The notes under the pieces were generated by a model. The model did no database searches. It was not told where the DNA came from and saw only the letters and a list, made by a program, of their open reading frames with translations. 21,853 bases of DNA from Leptospira alexanderi serovar Manhao 3 str. L 60 (GTDB lineage Bacteria; Spirochaetota; Leptospiria; Leptospirales; Leptospiraceae). Shown here one piece after another: positions 1 through 7,853 of the stretch. The stretch lies in the NCBI RefSeq assembly GCF_000243815.2, contig NZ_AHMT02000032.1:1-21853 (forward strand), read 5' to 3'. Each line of letters opens with the position of its first letter. Within the stretch, counting starts at the first letter, position 1. A program made the position numbers and the translations under genes.

Positions 1-266
1 GCTGTTTCTAAATAACTTTTGTGTTCGAAAAGCAAATAGACGTTGGACTTGTTTCCGGACCTGAGCGGGATTTGGAACAGTAGATCTGTCTGTTCTTGTT
101 TTAATTCTTCGCTTACAAAACTCGATTCGGACAATTCTAAGTTTTCCAAGTCAAGTAGCTCTACCACTTCCGGCGGTAGTGTGTTTTTGAAGAAAGTTGC
201 GGCCTCTTTTTTGTCCTGAAATGTTTCTCGGATCAATCGATCGTGTGGATTGTTCACTTCGGTCAT
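1..266 (-). CDS. Rpn-family PD-(D/E)XK nuclease / 'transposase_31'-like protein, N-terminal part
   Basis: The first 88 codons of a minus-strand gene that runs off the left edge. It begins [20 protein letters not shown] and continues through [19 protein letters not shown], which is the characteristic start of the Rpn/PDDEXK_nuc family (formerly annotated as putative transposases, Transposase_31). These are DNA endonucleases linked to RecA-independent recombination or phage defence. The catalytic pattern is visible: an Asp in [10 protein letters not shown], followed about 20 residues later by E-x-K in LLFEHKSY. The ATG at 264-266 is the only suitable start. No strong ribosome binding site precedes it. 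The C-terminal part, which would show whether the gene is intact, is missing. Family assignment is by motif recognition and is fairly secure; the biological role in this organism is not known. Confidence 0.8.
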   Translation of the reverse strand, partial: MTEVNNPHDRLIRETFQDKKEAATFFKNTLPPEVVELLDLENLELSESSFVSEELKQEQTDLLFQIPLRSGNKSNVYLLFEHKSYLET

Positions 267-518
267 CCGTTATTTTTGGGATATCGGATTTACCGGTCAA
301 TTTGATTTAGAATTCTATTTCACACTCAAGACGAAGAGCTTGTCCAAAACCCACAGAGCGGCCCATAGAAAGACTCTGCGCTTACGTTTCTTCGAACGCG
401 GCCCGTGGAAACTCCTACTTTTTTAAACGAACGGTGAACTTGGATCTCTTCCGTTTCGTTATGGATAAAATCAGAAAAATTTTAACCCTGACATCTCTGA
501 TCCCTAATATGTTGATCC
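267..518. other. Intergenic region with a short direct repeat
   Basis: Noncoding stretch between two minus-strand genes. It should hold the promoter of the Rpn gene, though no convincing -35/-10 pair was found. The 10-mer TGATCCCTAA occurs twice, at 498-507 and 513-522, the second copy overlapping the stop codon of the upstream lipoprotein gene. No RNA gene or strong terminator hairpin was recognised. Confidence 0.4.
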
Positions 519-1397
519 CTAAAAAGGACTCGTCCCGGCTTTTGTCTTTTCGGGCAATGCCCAATCCCAACGAAAATCAGGATACGGATTAAAATGGGAC
601 TTCCATTCTATGTCCCGAACCGTTCTCTGCTCGGAATAAATGCACCTCACTTTACCCGACGTATTTCCGTAACGGACGCATTCTTCGTATTTCATTTCTC
701 TGGGTAATTTTTCCAGAGCAAGTTCAATCGAATCTAAAAACTCAACTGCAAACGAAGAACCTTCGATCCAATTGGTCAAAAAATCCAAAGGATGTTCTAG
801 AAAAGAAGAAGACACAGAAATCAATTTAGGTCTCTCAGAGTTTGGATCCAAACAGCCGTTCACAAAATAAAAGCTCAAATAAGCAACCCCTTTGGAAAAT
901 ACTCGCTTGAGTTGTTCCGTAGAAGTGTCTTTTTTCAAAAACAAACTCAAACGTTCCTTACAAATCGAACCGTTTTCGCTACGAAAATAAAACGCAAACT
1001 CACCTACAATCGCCTGATCCTCCGCAATCAACAAGTTCAAAGGTAAAACACCAAAATGGGAACCGATATTCGGATTGGAATCCGCAGATCCGAATCCTTG
1101 TTCCAAACTTTTTCCGATCCATTCTTTCAACCGATCCAAATCCCTTCCCGTAAAAACATCCGATGTCTTCCAAATTTTTTCCTCTTTTCCATTCGGCCAA
1201 AAAAAACGGACCGGTAAAAATAAAGCAGTGGGAAAAGAAGTTTTATCTTCAAACTGAAATGTTAAGCGAAGTGCAGAACGAGAGGATTTATGTTTTGACA
1301 GATCAGAAAATTCGACACTGGAACAATTAACAAAGAAAAAACAACCGAGAAACGAAAGAATTGAAATGAATTTATAAAAAAACAAATGCGGCCTCAC
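519..1397 (-). CDS. Hypothetical lipoprotein, 292 aa
   Basis: I do not recognise a domain. The start codon is GTG, the first possible start after an in-frame TAG, and it gives a typical exported N-terminus: a short basic and aromatic n-region, a hydrophobic core, then two candidate lipobox cysteines, Cys19 (LSFLGC) and Cys25 (FFVNCSS). Spirochaetal lipoboxes tolerate either. The mature part contains four further cysteines and no transmembrane segment, so a membrane-anchored periplasmic or surface lipoprotein is likely. It is divergent from the efflux operon and shares a roughly 185-bp AT-rich intergenic region with it, so the two could be co-regulated. The existence of the gene is well supported by the long frame plus signal peptide; its function is unknown. 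Confidence 0.75.
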   Translation of the reverse strand: MRPHLFFYKFISILSFLGCFFFVNCSSVEFSDLSKHKSSRSALRLTFQFEDKTSFPTALFLPVRFFWPNGKEEKIWKTSDVFTGRDLDRLKEWIGKSLEQGFGSADSNPNIGSHFGVLPLNLLIAEDQAIVGEFAFYFRSENGSICKERLSLFLKKDTSTEQLKRVFSKGVAYLSFYFVNGCLDPNSERPKLISVSSSFLEHPLDFLTNWIEGSSFAVEFLDSIELALEKLPREMKYEECVRYGNTSGKVRCIYSEQRTVRDIEWKSHFNPYPDFRWDWALPEKTKAGTSPF

Positions 1398-1518
1398 ATA
1401 CTATGATGATGAAAAACATTCGAAAGATATCAATCTATAGATTGCTTATCAAATAAACCAAAAAAATGGTCCATAAAAAACAAACAACGCTCTATTTTTC
1501 AAAAAAGATTAAGAAATA

Positions 1519-1558
1519 AATTTTTGAAACTTCTTATTTAAGAAACAATTTTTGAAAC
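1519..1558 (+). promoter_or_regulatory. Candidate operator of the efflux operon: palindrome between direct repeats
   Basis: Just upstream of the first efflux gene, the 12-mer AATTTTTGAAAC occurs twice exactly (1519-1530 and 1547-1558). Between the copies sits a perfect palindrome, TTCTTA-TT-TAAGAA (1531-1544). This symmetric arrangement 25-64 bp before the start codon looks like a regulator binding site. TTGAAA inside each repeat could serve as a -35 element, but no convincing matching -10 was found. The cognate regulator is not visible in the window. Confidence 0.45.
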
Positions 1559-1582
1559 ACGATACTATTAAAAAGATTTTTC

Positions 1583-3211
1583 ATGGCCTATTTCAAATTA
1601 AACTTTTTTTATATAAATAAAAAAGGATATAAAAAACACAATCGAAAATTTCAAGCGCAGTTACTTCTTACAATCCTAATTGGTGTCCTTGTTTCAAATA
1701 CCCTCTTCTCCAATCCCGAAAACAAAAAGAAAGTAGAAGAGGCAAAAATAAAAATCAATTTGGAAAAAGCGGTCCTTATCGGAACCACAAACAGTATTCT
1801 ACTCAGAACCCTGGAAGCCCGAAAAGAAATTTTCAAAATGTTGGTGACCGAACGTTGGAGAGAATTTCTACCCAAGGTCGGAATCCAATATCTAGGCCTT
1901 AGAAACGTAAACATAAACTCGCTGGACAACATCTACAACGATGTCCGATTAACGGTACAACAACTTGTTTACGACGGAGGAGAAGCAAAACTCAATCTGG
2001 AAACCGCAAATCTAAACGAAGCTCTCAACGAAAAGGACTTCAAAATCGGTTTTTACAAACTCAAATACGAAATAGAAAAAAATTATTTCAAGGCTCTTGC
2101 CGCCAAAGGAAAAGTTTTTATAGGAAAAAAATCCATCGAAAAAATGGAGGAAGCATCCCGTAAGGCGCAAACAGAATACAAACAGGGGTTTATCACAAAA
2201 ATCGCATTACTCGAAACCGTAAGCAAACTGAGACAGTCCCAATACATTTTTCAAAAATACGAAAACGAATACAATCAGTCGATACACGACCTAAAGCAGA
2301 TCCTAAGCATAGACTACGACAGCGAGCTGGAAATCGAAGAAAATCTATTTACCGATTTTGTAATGACCCTCCCAAATCTGGAGATTCGAAACATCGTAGA
2401 TAACGCAAGGAGACAAAGAGATGATATCGCAAAATCTCAAATAGTCGTTCAAAAGCTAAAAAATGATAAGGAGATAGCGGACAATTATTGGATGCCCAAA
2501 CTCTATCTGGGAGGATACGCCGGAAAAAACGGAGATACTTTTCCCCTGCAGCACAATATCTATGGAGTCAACTTTAACATCACTCTCCCGTTAGGTAGTA
2601 ATGTTGTGCAATCCACGGGTAGTTCCGGGATACAAAAAGACGGAACGGGAATCCAGACCTATCCCGGATTCGGAAACCAATTCGTAGGATCCGGATTAAA
2701 CGGATACAACTCGACGAACGTACAATTTTTTAATAACCTGAGTTACTCCAGAAAAATCGTGGAAGGAGAAGTTCAGCTAAGCGAGGCGTTATTAAATTAT
2801 AGAGCGTTGGAAAATCAGGTTGGAACCGAAATCAGAAAATCCTACGACAAAATCAACGAATCCTGGGGCTTGATCAGAATCGCAAATTCAAGAGTACTAC
2901 TCCAATGGGAGGCGCTTAAAATTGCTACGGTAAAACACGGAATCGGTCACGCCAAAAAGGAAGATCTGTTGTCCATAGAGCTTGAGTTCCTAAAGGCTCA
3001 GGAGGATCTGACCGACGCACTCTCCTCTTATGCGATCCATTGCACCGAACTTTCTTATTTAGGAAGAATCGATTTAAATACTTCCAAACTTCTACAATAC
3101 AAAAAAGGACAAGGCAATTCGCTCATAGCGGCCTTGACCTATAACAAAAAAAACATTCCGCAAAACGAAACCTTCAAAATCGAAAATCAGGAATTGATCA
3201 TAAACGATTAA
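1583..3211 (+). CDS. TolC-family outer-membrane efflux channel protein
   Basis: Predicted outer-membrane component of a tripartite efflux pump (OEP/TolC family), forming the exit duct for substrates delivered by the RND permeases encoded downstream. The N-terminus carries an unusually long basic n-region (about 25 residues) before the hydrophobic segment LLLTILIGVLVSNTLF (about 27-42), with signal-peptidase cleavage likely near residue 43. The rest is long amphipathic helix typical of the channel's periplasmic barrel, in two halves. A glycine-rich stretch at about 326-390 (GVNFNITLPLGSN onwards) matches a membrane beta-strand/loop region and is longer than in many TolC proteins. Length 542 aa is at the upper end for the family. 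It is the first gene of the operon; the next begins 4 bp after its stop. The ATG lacks a good Shine-Dalgarno sequence, but no better start gives an intact signal peptide. Confidence 0.85.
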   Translation: MAYFKLNFFYINKKGYKKHNRKFQAQLLLTILIGVLVSNTLFSNPENKKKVEEAKIKINLEKAVLIGTTNSILLRTLEARKEIFKMLVTERWREFLPKVGIQYLGLRNVNINSLDNIYNDVRLTVQQLVYDGGEAKLNLETANLNEALNEKDFKIGFYKLKYEIEKNYFKALAAKGKVFIGKKSIEKMEEASRKAQTEYKQGFITKIALLETVSKLRQSQYIFQKYENEYNQSIHDLKQILSIDYDSELEIEENLFTDFVMTLPNLEIRNIVDNARRQRDDIAKSQIVVQKLKNDKEIADNYWMPKLYLGGYAGKNGDTFPLQHNIYGVNFNITLPLGSNVVQSTGSSGIQKDGTGIQTYPGFGNQFVGSGLNGYNSTNVQFFNNLSYSRKIVEGEVQLSEALLNYRALENQVGTEIRKSYDKINESWGLIRIANSRVLLQWEALKIATVKHGIGHAKKEDLLSIELEFLKAQEDLTDALSSYAIHCTELSYLGRIDLNTSKLLQYKKGQGNSLIAALTYNKKNIPQNETFKIENQELIIND

Positions 3212-3215
3212 ATCT

Positions 3216-5000
3216 ATGAAAACAAACATACAAGCATCCCTCTTTCTCAAACCGATTCTTACAAAAACAAGAAACACACTTTTCTTCGTATTCACTGTTT
3301 TTTTCCAACTACTAGGATGCGGAAAGATCGATAACGATCTAAAAAAATTCAGTCCCTTTTTCGGAGAAAGCGATCGCCCAAAAGTGCTGTTTAGCAATCC
3401 GGGAGCGGGAGAACAAAACCTACCCACCAGTCAAAGTATCACAATCGGATTTTCAAAGACGATGAACATGAACAGTTGTCAGTTGGCGTTTAGCATATCC
3501 CCACAAACACAAGGATTTTTCAACAGTGCAAACACCAATCTACTGACCTTTACTCCTTCCGCCGCATTCAAGCCCGGAACGTATACGTTTAGCGTTTCAA
3601 AATCTTGCGAAGATACGGAAGGTAAGGACCTGGAAGATCCTTTCAGCGCATCAATCGCAATCGGAACCAGCACAACGAATATAGGAACCAATCCGACCGT
3701 AAACAGTATGTATGTACTGAGCGGGAACGTAAATAACTGTAACGCAGGAACCGCAACTCTAACTGATTTCCTAAACGCCAACGTGATCGATGCGTGTATG
3801 GGAAATCCGTCCAGAAGTCAAATCGTGATCAACTTTTCAAGACCCATGTCTTCCGGAGCGACTCAATCCGTCATATCCACTACTCCCCTCATCCAAGCAA
3901 ATTATACCTGGAATTCTCCGAACGTACTCACCATCACACCCGATTATCCTCTCATTGCAGGACAAAGATACAGCGTTCTGGTCGGAGCTCAAGCGACAGA
4001 TCAGGGAGGCGCTCCCCTTGCTTCGGCGGCAATCGGAAGTTTTTTTGTGGGTTCCAATAACGCGGCCTTAGGAATCAATTCCATCAATATCCTGACCGGA
4101 ACTTCCGCGGTTTGTAAAGCGGGCGTGGGAGTCGTCGCCGATCTATTAACCACCAACGTAACGAACGCTTGTTTGGGAAACCCTACGACCAATACAATCG
4201 TATTCAATTTTACGAATGCGATGGATCGAAACAGCACGCAGGCGGCAATTACCTTCTCACCTCAAATTCCAGGATCGTATACCTGGGCCCCCGGAAATCA
4301 AGTACTCACATACACGACGGATCAAAGTTTAATTTACGGAGTGAGATACGGGGCGACAGTGGGAACATCCGCATTAACCTCCAATCTCGTAGCATTACGA
4401 AGTCCCATCTTAGGAAGTTTTGTAGCGGGTTCCGTCAATTTAACACCTCACGTACAAGCGTTCGGCTTGGTAAGCCAAGGATGTGCCGCTGCTTTACCCG
4501 GAACCGGAAACGCAATCGGCGGGAACTGGCTTTTAGGATCCTGTTGGTGGGACGATACGCTCCCTATCCTAACTCCAAGCTCCTATCAATTCAGAGGAGG
4601 AGACGATGGAACGGCGGCGGCGAGCGCTTGCGTCAATAGAAACACGGACGACTTTAAGATCATCTTTAGCAATTATATGGATCCGGTCAGCACCGCATCC
4701 GCAACAAATCTAACGCGGGTATCTCCGCCACTCACTTCGATACGATTAGCTAGTTGGAATTGGAGCGACTGCCAAGGAGTGTTTCCGTTCGGCTGTAGAG
4801 TATTGAGTCTACAGTTTTCCGAGATGGAATCAACATGTGGCGGAGTCTTAGCATTTGGAGCGACGGGCGATTTCAATTTATCGAATGCGTCTCTCACGGG
4901 CAGTTCTCCGACATACACCCTTCAAGTGGGAGTCTCCGCAACGGATACCAACGGAAAACAACTATCAGCACCGTTTTCTTTTTCCTTTATAAGTCAATAG
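3216..5000 (+). CDS. Ig-like (Big_5) repeat lipoprotein
   Basis: A 594-aa exported protein. A hydrophobic segment (about 21-33) ends in the lipobox FQLLGC with Cys35 as the lipidation site. The mature part shows about four repeats of a bacterial Ig-like fold of the Big_5 type, recognised by the recurring strand-plus-turn motif ITIGFSKTMN (about residue 77), IVINFSRPMS (about 205), IVFNFTNAMD (about 331) and FKIIFSNYMD (about 486). Each is followed by T-Y-T/Y-x-W strands and a closing A-F-x-x-G strand. Repeats 2 and 3 are close relatives, each preceded by a conserved cysteine pair (CNAG...DACMGNP and CKAG...NACLGNP). It lies 4 bp after the TolC gene, so it is almost certainly co-transcribed. 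Role is inferred only: an envelope accessory or surface-exposed protein of the pump. Confidence 0.8.
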   Translation: MKTNIQASLFLKPILTKTRNTLFFVFTVFFQLLGCGKIDNDLKKFSPFFGESDRPKVLFSNPGAGEQNLPTSQSITIGFSKTMNMNSCQLAFSISPQTQGFFNSANTNLLTFTPSAAFKPGTYTFSVSKSCEDTEGKDLEDPFSASIAIGTSTTNIGTNPTVNSMYVLSGNVNNCNAGTATLTDFLNANVIDACMGNPSRSQIVINFSRPMSSGATQSVISTTPLIQANYTWNSPNVLTITPDYPLIAGQRYSVLVGAQATDQGGAPLASAAIGSFFVGSNNAALGINSINILTGTSAVCKAGVGVVADLLTTNVTNACLGNPTTNTIVFNFTNAMDRNSTQAAITFSPQIPGSYTWAPGNQVLTYTTDQSLIYGVRYGATVGTSALTSNLVALRSPILGSFVAGSVNLTPHVQAFGLVSQGCAAALPGTGNAIGGNWLLGSCWWDDTLPILTPSSYQFRGGDDGTAAASACVNRNTDDFKIIFSNYMDPVSTASATNLTRVSPPLTSIRLASWNWSDCQGVFPFGCRVLSLQFSEMESTCGGVLAFGATGDFNLSNASLTGSSPTYTLQVGVSATDTNGKQLSAPFSFSFISQ

Positions 5001-5049
5001 AGCGGATCGATTTGAAGGAACTTTAAAAGAACGTGTAGGAAATTAAAAA

Positions 5050-5739
5050 ATGAAAATAGCAAAATTGATCTCAATCATAACGATTTCGATCCTGACGGTT
5101 CAATGTATGTATATCAATACCGGCACAATTCGATACGCGACCAAAAAAGAAAAAACAAAGGCCACTTACTTAATAGGATTCATAGAAAATAGAGATTCCT
5201 ATTATGATCCGTTCGGAGCCAAAAACCTAAGTAATATGCTAAAATTTGAATTTATCAACAGCGGATACGAGATATTACAAATCGAAGATTTTCTAAAATC
5301 ACAGGAATTAAACCTAATCCAAAGTGTGACAAATACGCAAAGTCAAACCGAGGCTAAAAGTCCGCAAGCCATCACGACACCCGAATTCCAAAACGTAACA
5401 AAAATTGCGGGAGAAAAGGCGTATTTTAGTTTGGACTACGAGCCAAAGATACTCAGAGAAGCAGAAATCAAAAACATAGGAAACGGCATAAAGTTTGACT
5501 ACTACATTCAGGGCGCGGTTGCCATGAACGACAATAGAAAACTTATCAACAAAAAGGAGAGCGGAATCATATTTCTCGAAATCTATGATAAAAACGGAAA
5601 GATCACGGGAAGTTTAAACTACACGGTGGATGATCGGGTCTTTACGGAAGCAAATCTGTTAAAAGATATATGCGCGAAAATCATAAACAAAATAGATACG
5701 AAAGAAGAAAAGGAACAATGGTGGAAATTCTGGATATGA
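5050..5739 (+). CDS. Small predicted lipoprotein of the efflux operon
   Basis: A 229-aa protein with a clean signal peptide (MKIAKLISIITISILTVQC). Cys19 is the probable lipid-attachment site, although Gln at -1 is unusual even for spirochaetes. The start is supported by AGGA about 9 nt upstream (GTAGGAAATTAAAAA before ATG). No domain was recognised with confidence. The pattern of a beta-rich core (ESGIIFLEIYDKNGKITGSL), then an acidic turn and a C-terminal helix (LLKDICAKIINKID), resembles CsgG/GNA1162-like periplasmic lipoproteins, but this is only a similarity of style. The stop codon overlaps the next start as ATGA, implying translational coupling to the TPR protein. Confidence 0.7.
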   Translation: MKIAKLISIITISILTVQCMYINTGTIRYATKKEKTKATYLIGFIENRDSYYDPFGAKNLSNMLKFEFINSGYEILQIEDFLKSQELNLIQSVTNTQSQTEAKSPQAITTPEFQNVTKIAGEKAYFSLDYEPKILREAEIKNIGNGIKFDYYIQGAVAMNDNRKLINKKESGIIFLEIYDKNGKITGSLNYTVDDRVFTEANLLKDICAKIINKIDTKEEKEQWWKFWI

Positions 5740-6332
5740 ACAAAATAAAAATTCAGATCTTGATTATTACGATACTCTGTATATCAGGATACTTTTGTTC
5801 AAACGAAAATAAGGAATTGAATGATCGGTATCTCAACGCCCTCCGCAAATACGAATCCGGGCAGAGAGTGGAAGCGTTAAAAGACCTTCATATTATCTAC
5901 AAGTCGGATCCCGATTATAAAGAAACTCGAATCTTATTGGGAAAGCTCAATTACTACGAATATAAATTCGAGGAAGCAAAGAAATTCTTCCAAGAAGCCT
6001 ATGACAAAGATTCCGAAAACTACGGCGCACTTCTTTGGATCGCAAAAACCCAATTCGCATTAAAGGAAAAGCCGGAACCGATATTGGAAAACATCCAAAA
6101 ATATCTGGCCTTGGATTCTTCCAATATAGAAGCCTTATATATCAGGGGAAAAATCCTGGAAAATACAGGAAAAATCGATCTCGCAATCCTAAATTACCAA
6201 CAAATCACGTACCAATCCGACAAGTTGGCCTTAGCTCATAAAAGTTTATACGAAATATTCGAAAAGGCGGGCTTGAGTCAAAAAGCGGAATATCACAAAG
6301 AAAGATATCAATCGTTAAAAGTAAGTAAGTAA
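5736..6332 (+). CDS. TPR-repeat exported protein (probable lipoprotein)
   Basis: A 198-aa protein beginning MNKIKIQILIITILCISGYF with Cys21 following; this is a signal peptide or anchor, and Cys21 could be lipidated, though the lipobox is imperfect. Residues about 28-190 form consecutive helical pairs with the TPR spacing of alternating A/G and Y/F residues (for example ALRKYESGQRVEALKDLHII, EEAKKFFQEAYDKDSENYGA, IEALYIRGKILENTGKIDLA). TPR proteins act as scaffolds for complex assembly. I chose the ATG at 5736 because it gives a basic signal peptide and a 4-nt ATGA overlap with the preceding gene. An upstream in-frame ATG at 5718 has a better AAGGA ribosome site but would add acidic residues to the n-region. 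A still longer frame from 5670 is not plausible. Confidence 0.75.
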   Translation: MNKIKIQILIITILCISGYFCSNENKELNDRYLNALRKYESGQRVEALKDLHIIYKSDPDYKETRILLGKLNYYEYKFEEAKKFFQEAYDKDSENYGALLWIAKTQFALKEKPEPILENIQKYLALDSSNIEALYIRGKILENTGKIDLAILNYQQITYQSDKLALAHKSLYEIFEKAGLSQKAEYHKERYQSLKVSK

Positions 6333-6359
6333 CCCGCTTTACAAAATAAGGAAATCAAA

Positions 6360-7853
6360 ATGTTTCAATTCGAAAAACTATTTAAGAATAGGATCGTAAG
6401 ATGGATCATATACACTTTCATAGCCTATATTGGAATATTCTCATTTTATTATAGATTATCTCAAAATCCCTCCTACTCGTCCTTAAATCGCGTCGGAAAT
6501 GTAGTTTTCAAACCTCTCTCATTTTTGTTAAAAAAACAGGACGAGCAACAAGAAAGGGAAAATACGGATCCGATCTCGGTATCGGTCTTAAAAATTGAAA
6601 CCGTAAATTTAGCACCTTCTTTAAGCGCGTCCGGAACCATAGAATACAAGGACAAAGTCGATATCTTCCCCAAACTTACCGGAAAGCTCGAAAAAATATA
6701 CGTTCAAGAAGGTCAGGAAGTCAAAACGGGAGATAAGCTATTTAAGATGGAAAGCCTCCAGTACGAATTGGAGCTCATGAAACAGGAAGCCTCTTTAGAA
6801 TCCTCCGCTTCTCAAGTAAAGTTAGCCGGTGAAAAATATAAAAAAGCGAAACAAAGTATGGACGTGAAAATAAAAGAGCAGCAAAAAAGCCTGACGGTTT
6901 ACGAAAAGACCAAGGACGAATTGGAAAAAGCGCGCACAACGTTCTCGGGTAAGGAGGAAATCTACAAGGTGGGCGGACTCAGTCGGGAAGAGTTCGAAAT
7001 TGCGGCATTGGAATTAAAAAACAAGGAAGCCGCCTTGACACTCGCACAAAAAGATCTGGAAATTCATAGTTTAGGATTAAGCGACGAAGATATATTACAA
7101 AATAGTGATTCGATTCCAGCGTCCAAAGAAGCGAAGATCAAATTATTGCGTGAAATCAACACAAAAATCGAAGCCGCTGAATTGGAAGTAGCCACCGGAA
7201 TTCATAAATCGCATGAAACTCAGGTGAAATCCACAAGGATTCTACTCAAAGAAGTTGTCTCTTATTCCCCGATGAACGGAATCGTGGCGAAAAAATACAA
7301 AAGCGAAGGGGAAGTATTATCGAGTTCAACCGGAGGCAATCAAGTTGTTCTTACAGTGATGAGTGTGAATGAAATCATCACACTCTTCAACGTATCCGAA
7401 GGAGAATCGATCAGTCTAACCCGCGGAATGAGTGTGGATTTTCAAGCCGACGTATACAAAACGGCAAACTTCACCGGAAAAATCATTCTAATCAGTCCTC
7501 TTGTGGATCAAAAGGCGCATACCGTAGAAGTAAAAGCTATAGTGAAAAATCCGGATAAAAAATTAAAACCGGGAATGTTTATAAGAGCTAAAATAATAAC
7601 GGGCAAACCGGAACCGATGATGCTAGTTCCGAGCGCGGCGGTTGTTCAAGGAGAAGAAGGAAATTCTTCCGTATTTATCGTCAAAGACGGACGTTGTTTC
7701 AAAGCTGCGGTAAAACTCGGAAATAAATACGACGATAAAATACAAATTGTAGAAGGATTAAAACCGGACGATTCTATAGCCTTGGACAAACTATCTCAAT
7801 TGAGAGACGGCACTCCGGTAAAACCGACTCTCAATGAAACATGGAAGCAGTAA
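6360..7853 (+). CDS. RND efflux periplasmic adaptor (HlyD/AcrA-type membrane fusion protein)
   Basis: A 497-aa adaptor that should bridge the inner-membrane RND permease and the TolC-like channel. It has a good ribosome site (AAGGA about 6 nt before ATG). The N-terminus is an uncleaved membrane anchor (about residues 14-33) rather than a lipobox. Two lipoyl half-motifs are clear: DIFPKLTGKLEKIYVQEGQE (about 100-120) and SPMNGIVAKKYKSEGEVLSS (about 305-325). They are separated by a long coiled-coil hairpin of roughly 165 residues rich in Lys and Glu. A beta-barrel (ISLTRGMSVDFQADVY) and a membrane-proximal domain (LVPSAAVVQGEEGNSSVF) follow. The hairpin is longer than in AcrA-like adaptors, perhaps to span a wide spirochaete periplasm. 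The last 13 nt overlap the first permease gene, which implies translational coupling. Confidence 0.88.
   Translation: MFQFEKLFKNRIVRWIIYTFIAYIGIFSFYYRLSQNPSYSSLNRVGNVVFKPLSFLLKKQDEQQERENTDPISVSVLKIETVNLAPSLSASGTIEYKDKVDIFPKLTGKLEKIYVQEGQEVKTGDKLFKMESLQYELELMKQEASLESSASQVKLAGEKYKKAKQSMDVKIKEQQKSLTVYEKTKDELEKARTTFSGKEEIYKVGGLSREEFEIAALELKNKEAALTLAQKDLEIHSLGLSDEDILQNSDSIPASKEAKIKLLREINTKIEAAELEVATGIHKSHETQVKSTRILLKEVVSYSPMNGIVAKKYKSEGEVLSSSTGGNQVVLTVMSVNEIITLFNVSEGESISLTRGMSVDFQADVYKTANFTGKIILISPLVDQKAHTVEVKAIVKNPDKKLKPGMFIRAKIITGKPEPMMLVPSAAVVQGEEGNSSVFIVKDGRCFKAAVKLGNKYDDKIQIVEGLKPDDSIALDKLSQLRDGTPVKPTLNETWKQ

Noticed and set aside
3794..4639. Two longer alternative plus-strand frames within the Ig-like lipoprotein gene
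   Set aside because: They overlap a gene with a signal peptide and four recognisable repeats; their composition (Arg/Ser/His-rich) is typical of shifted reading frames.
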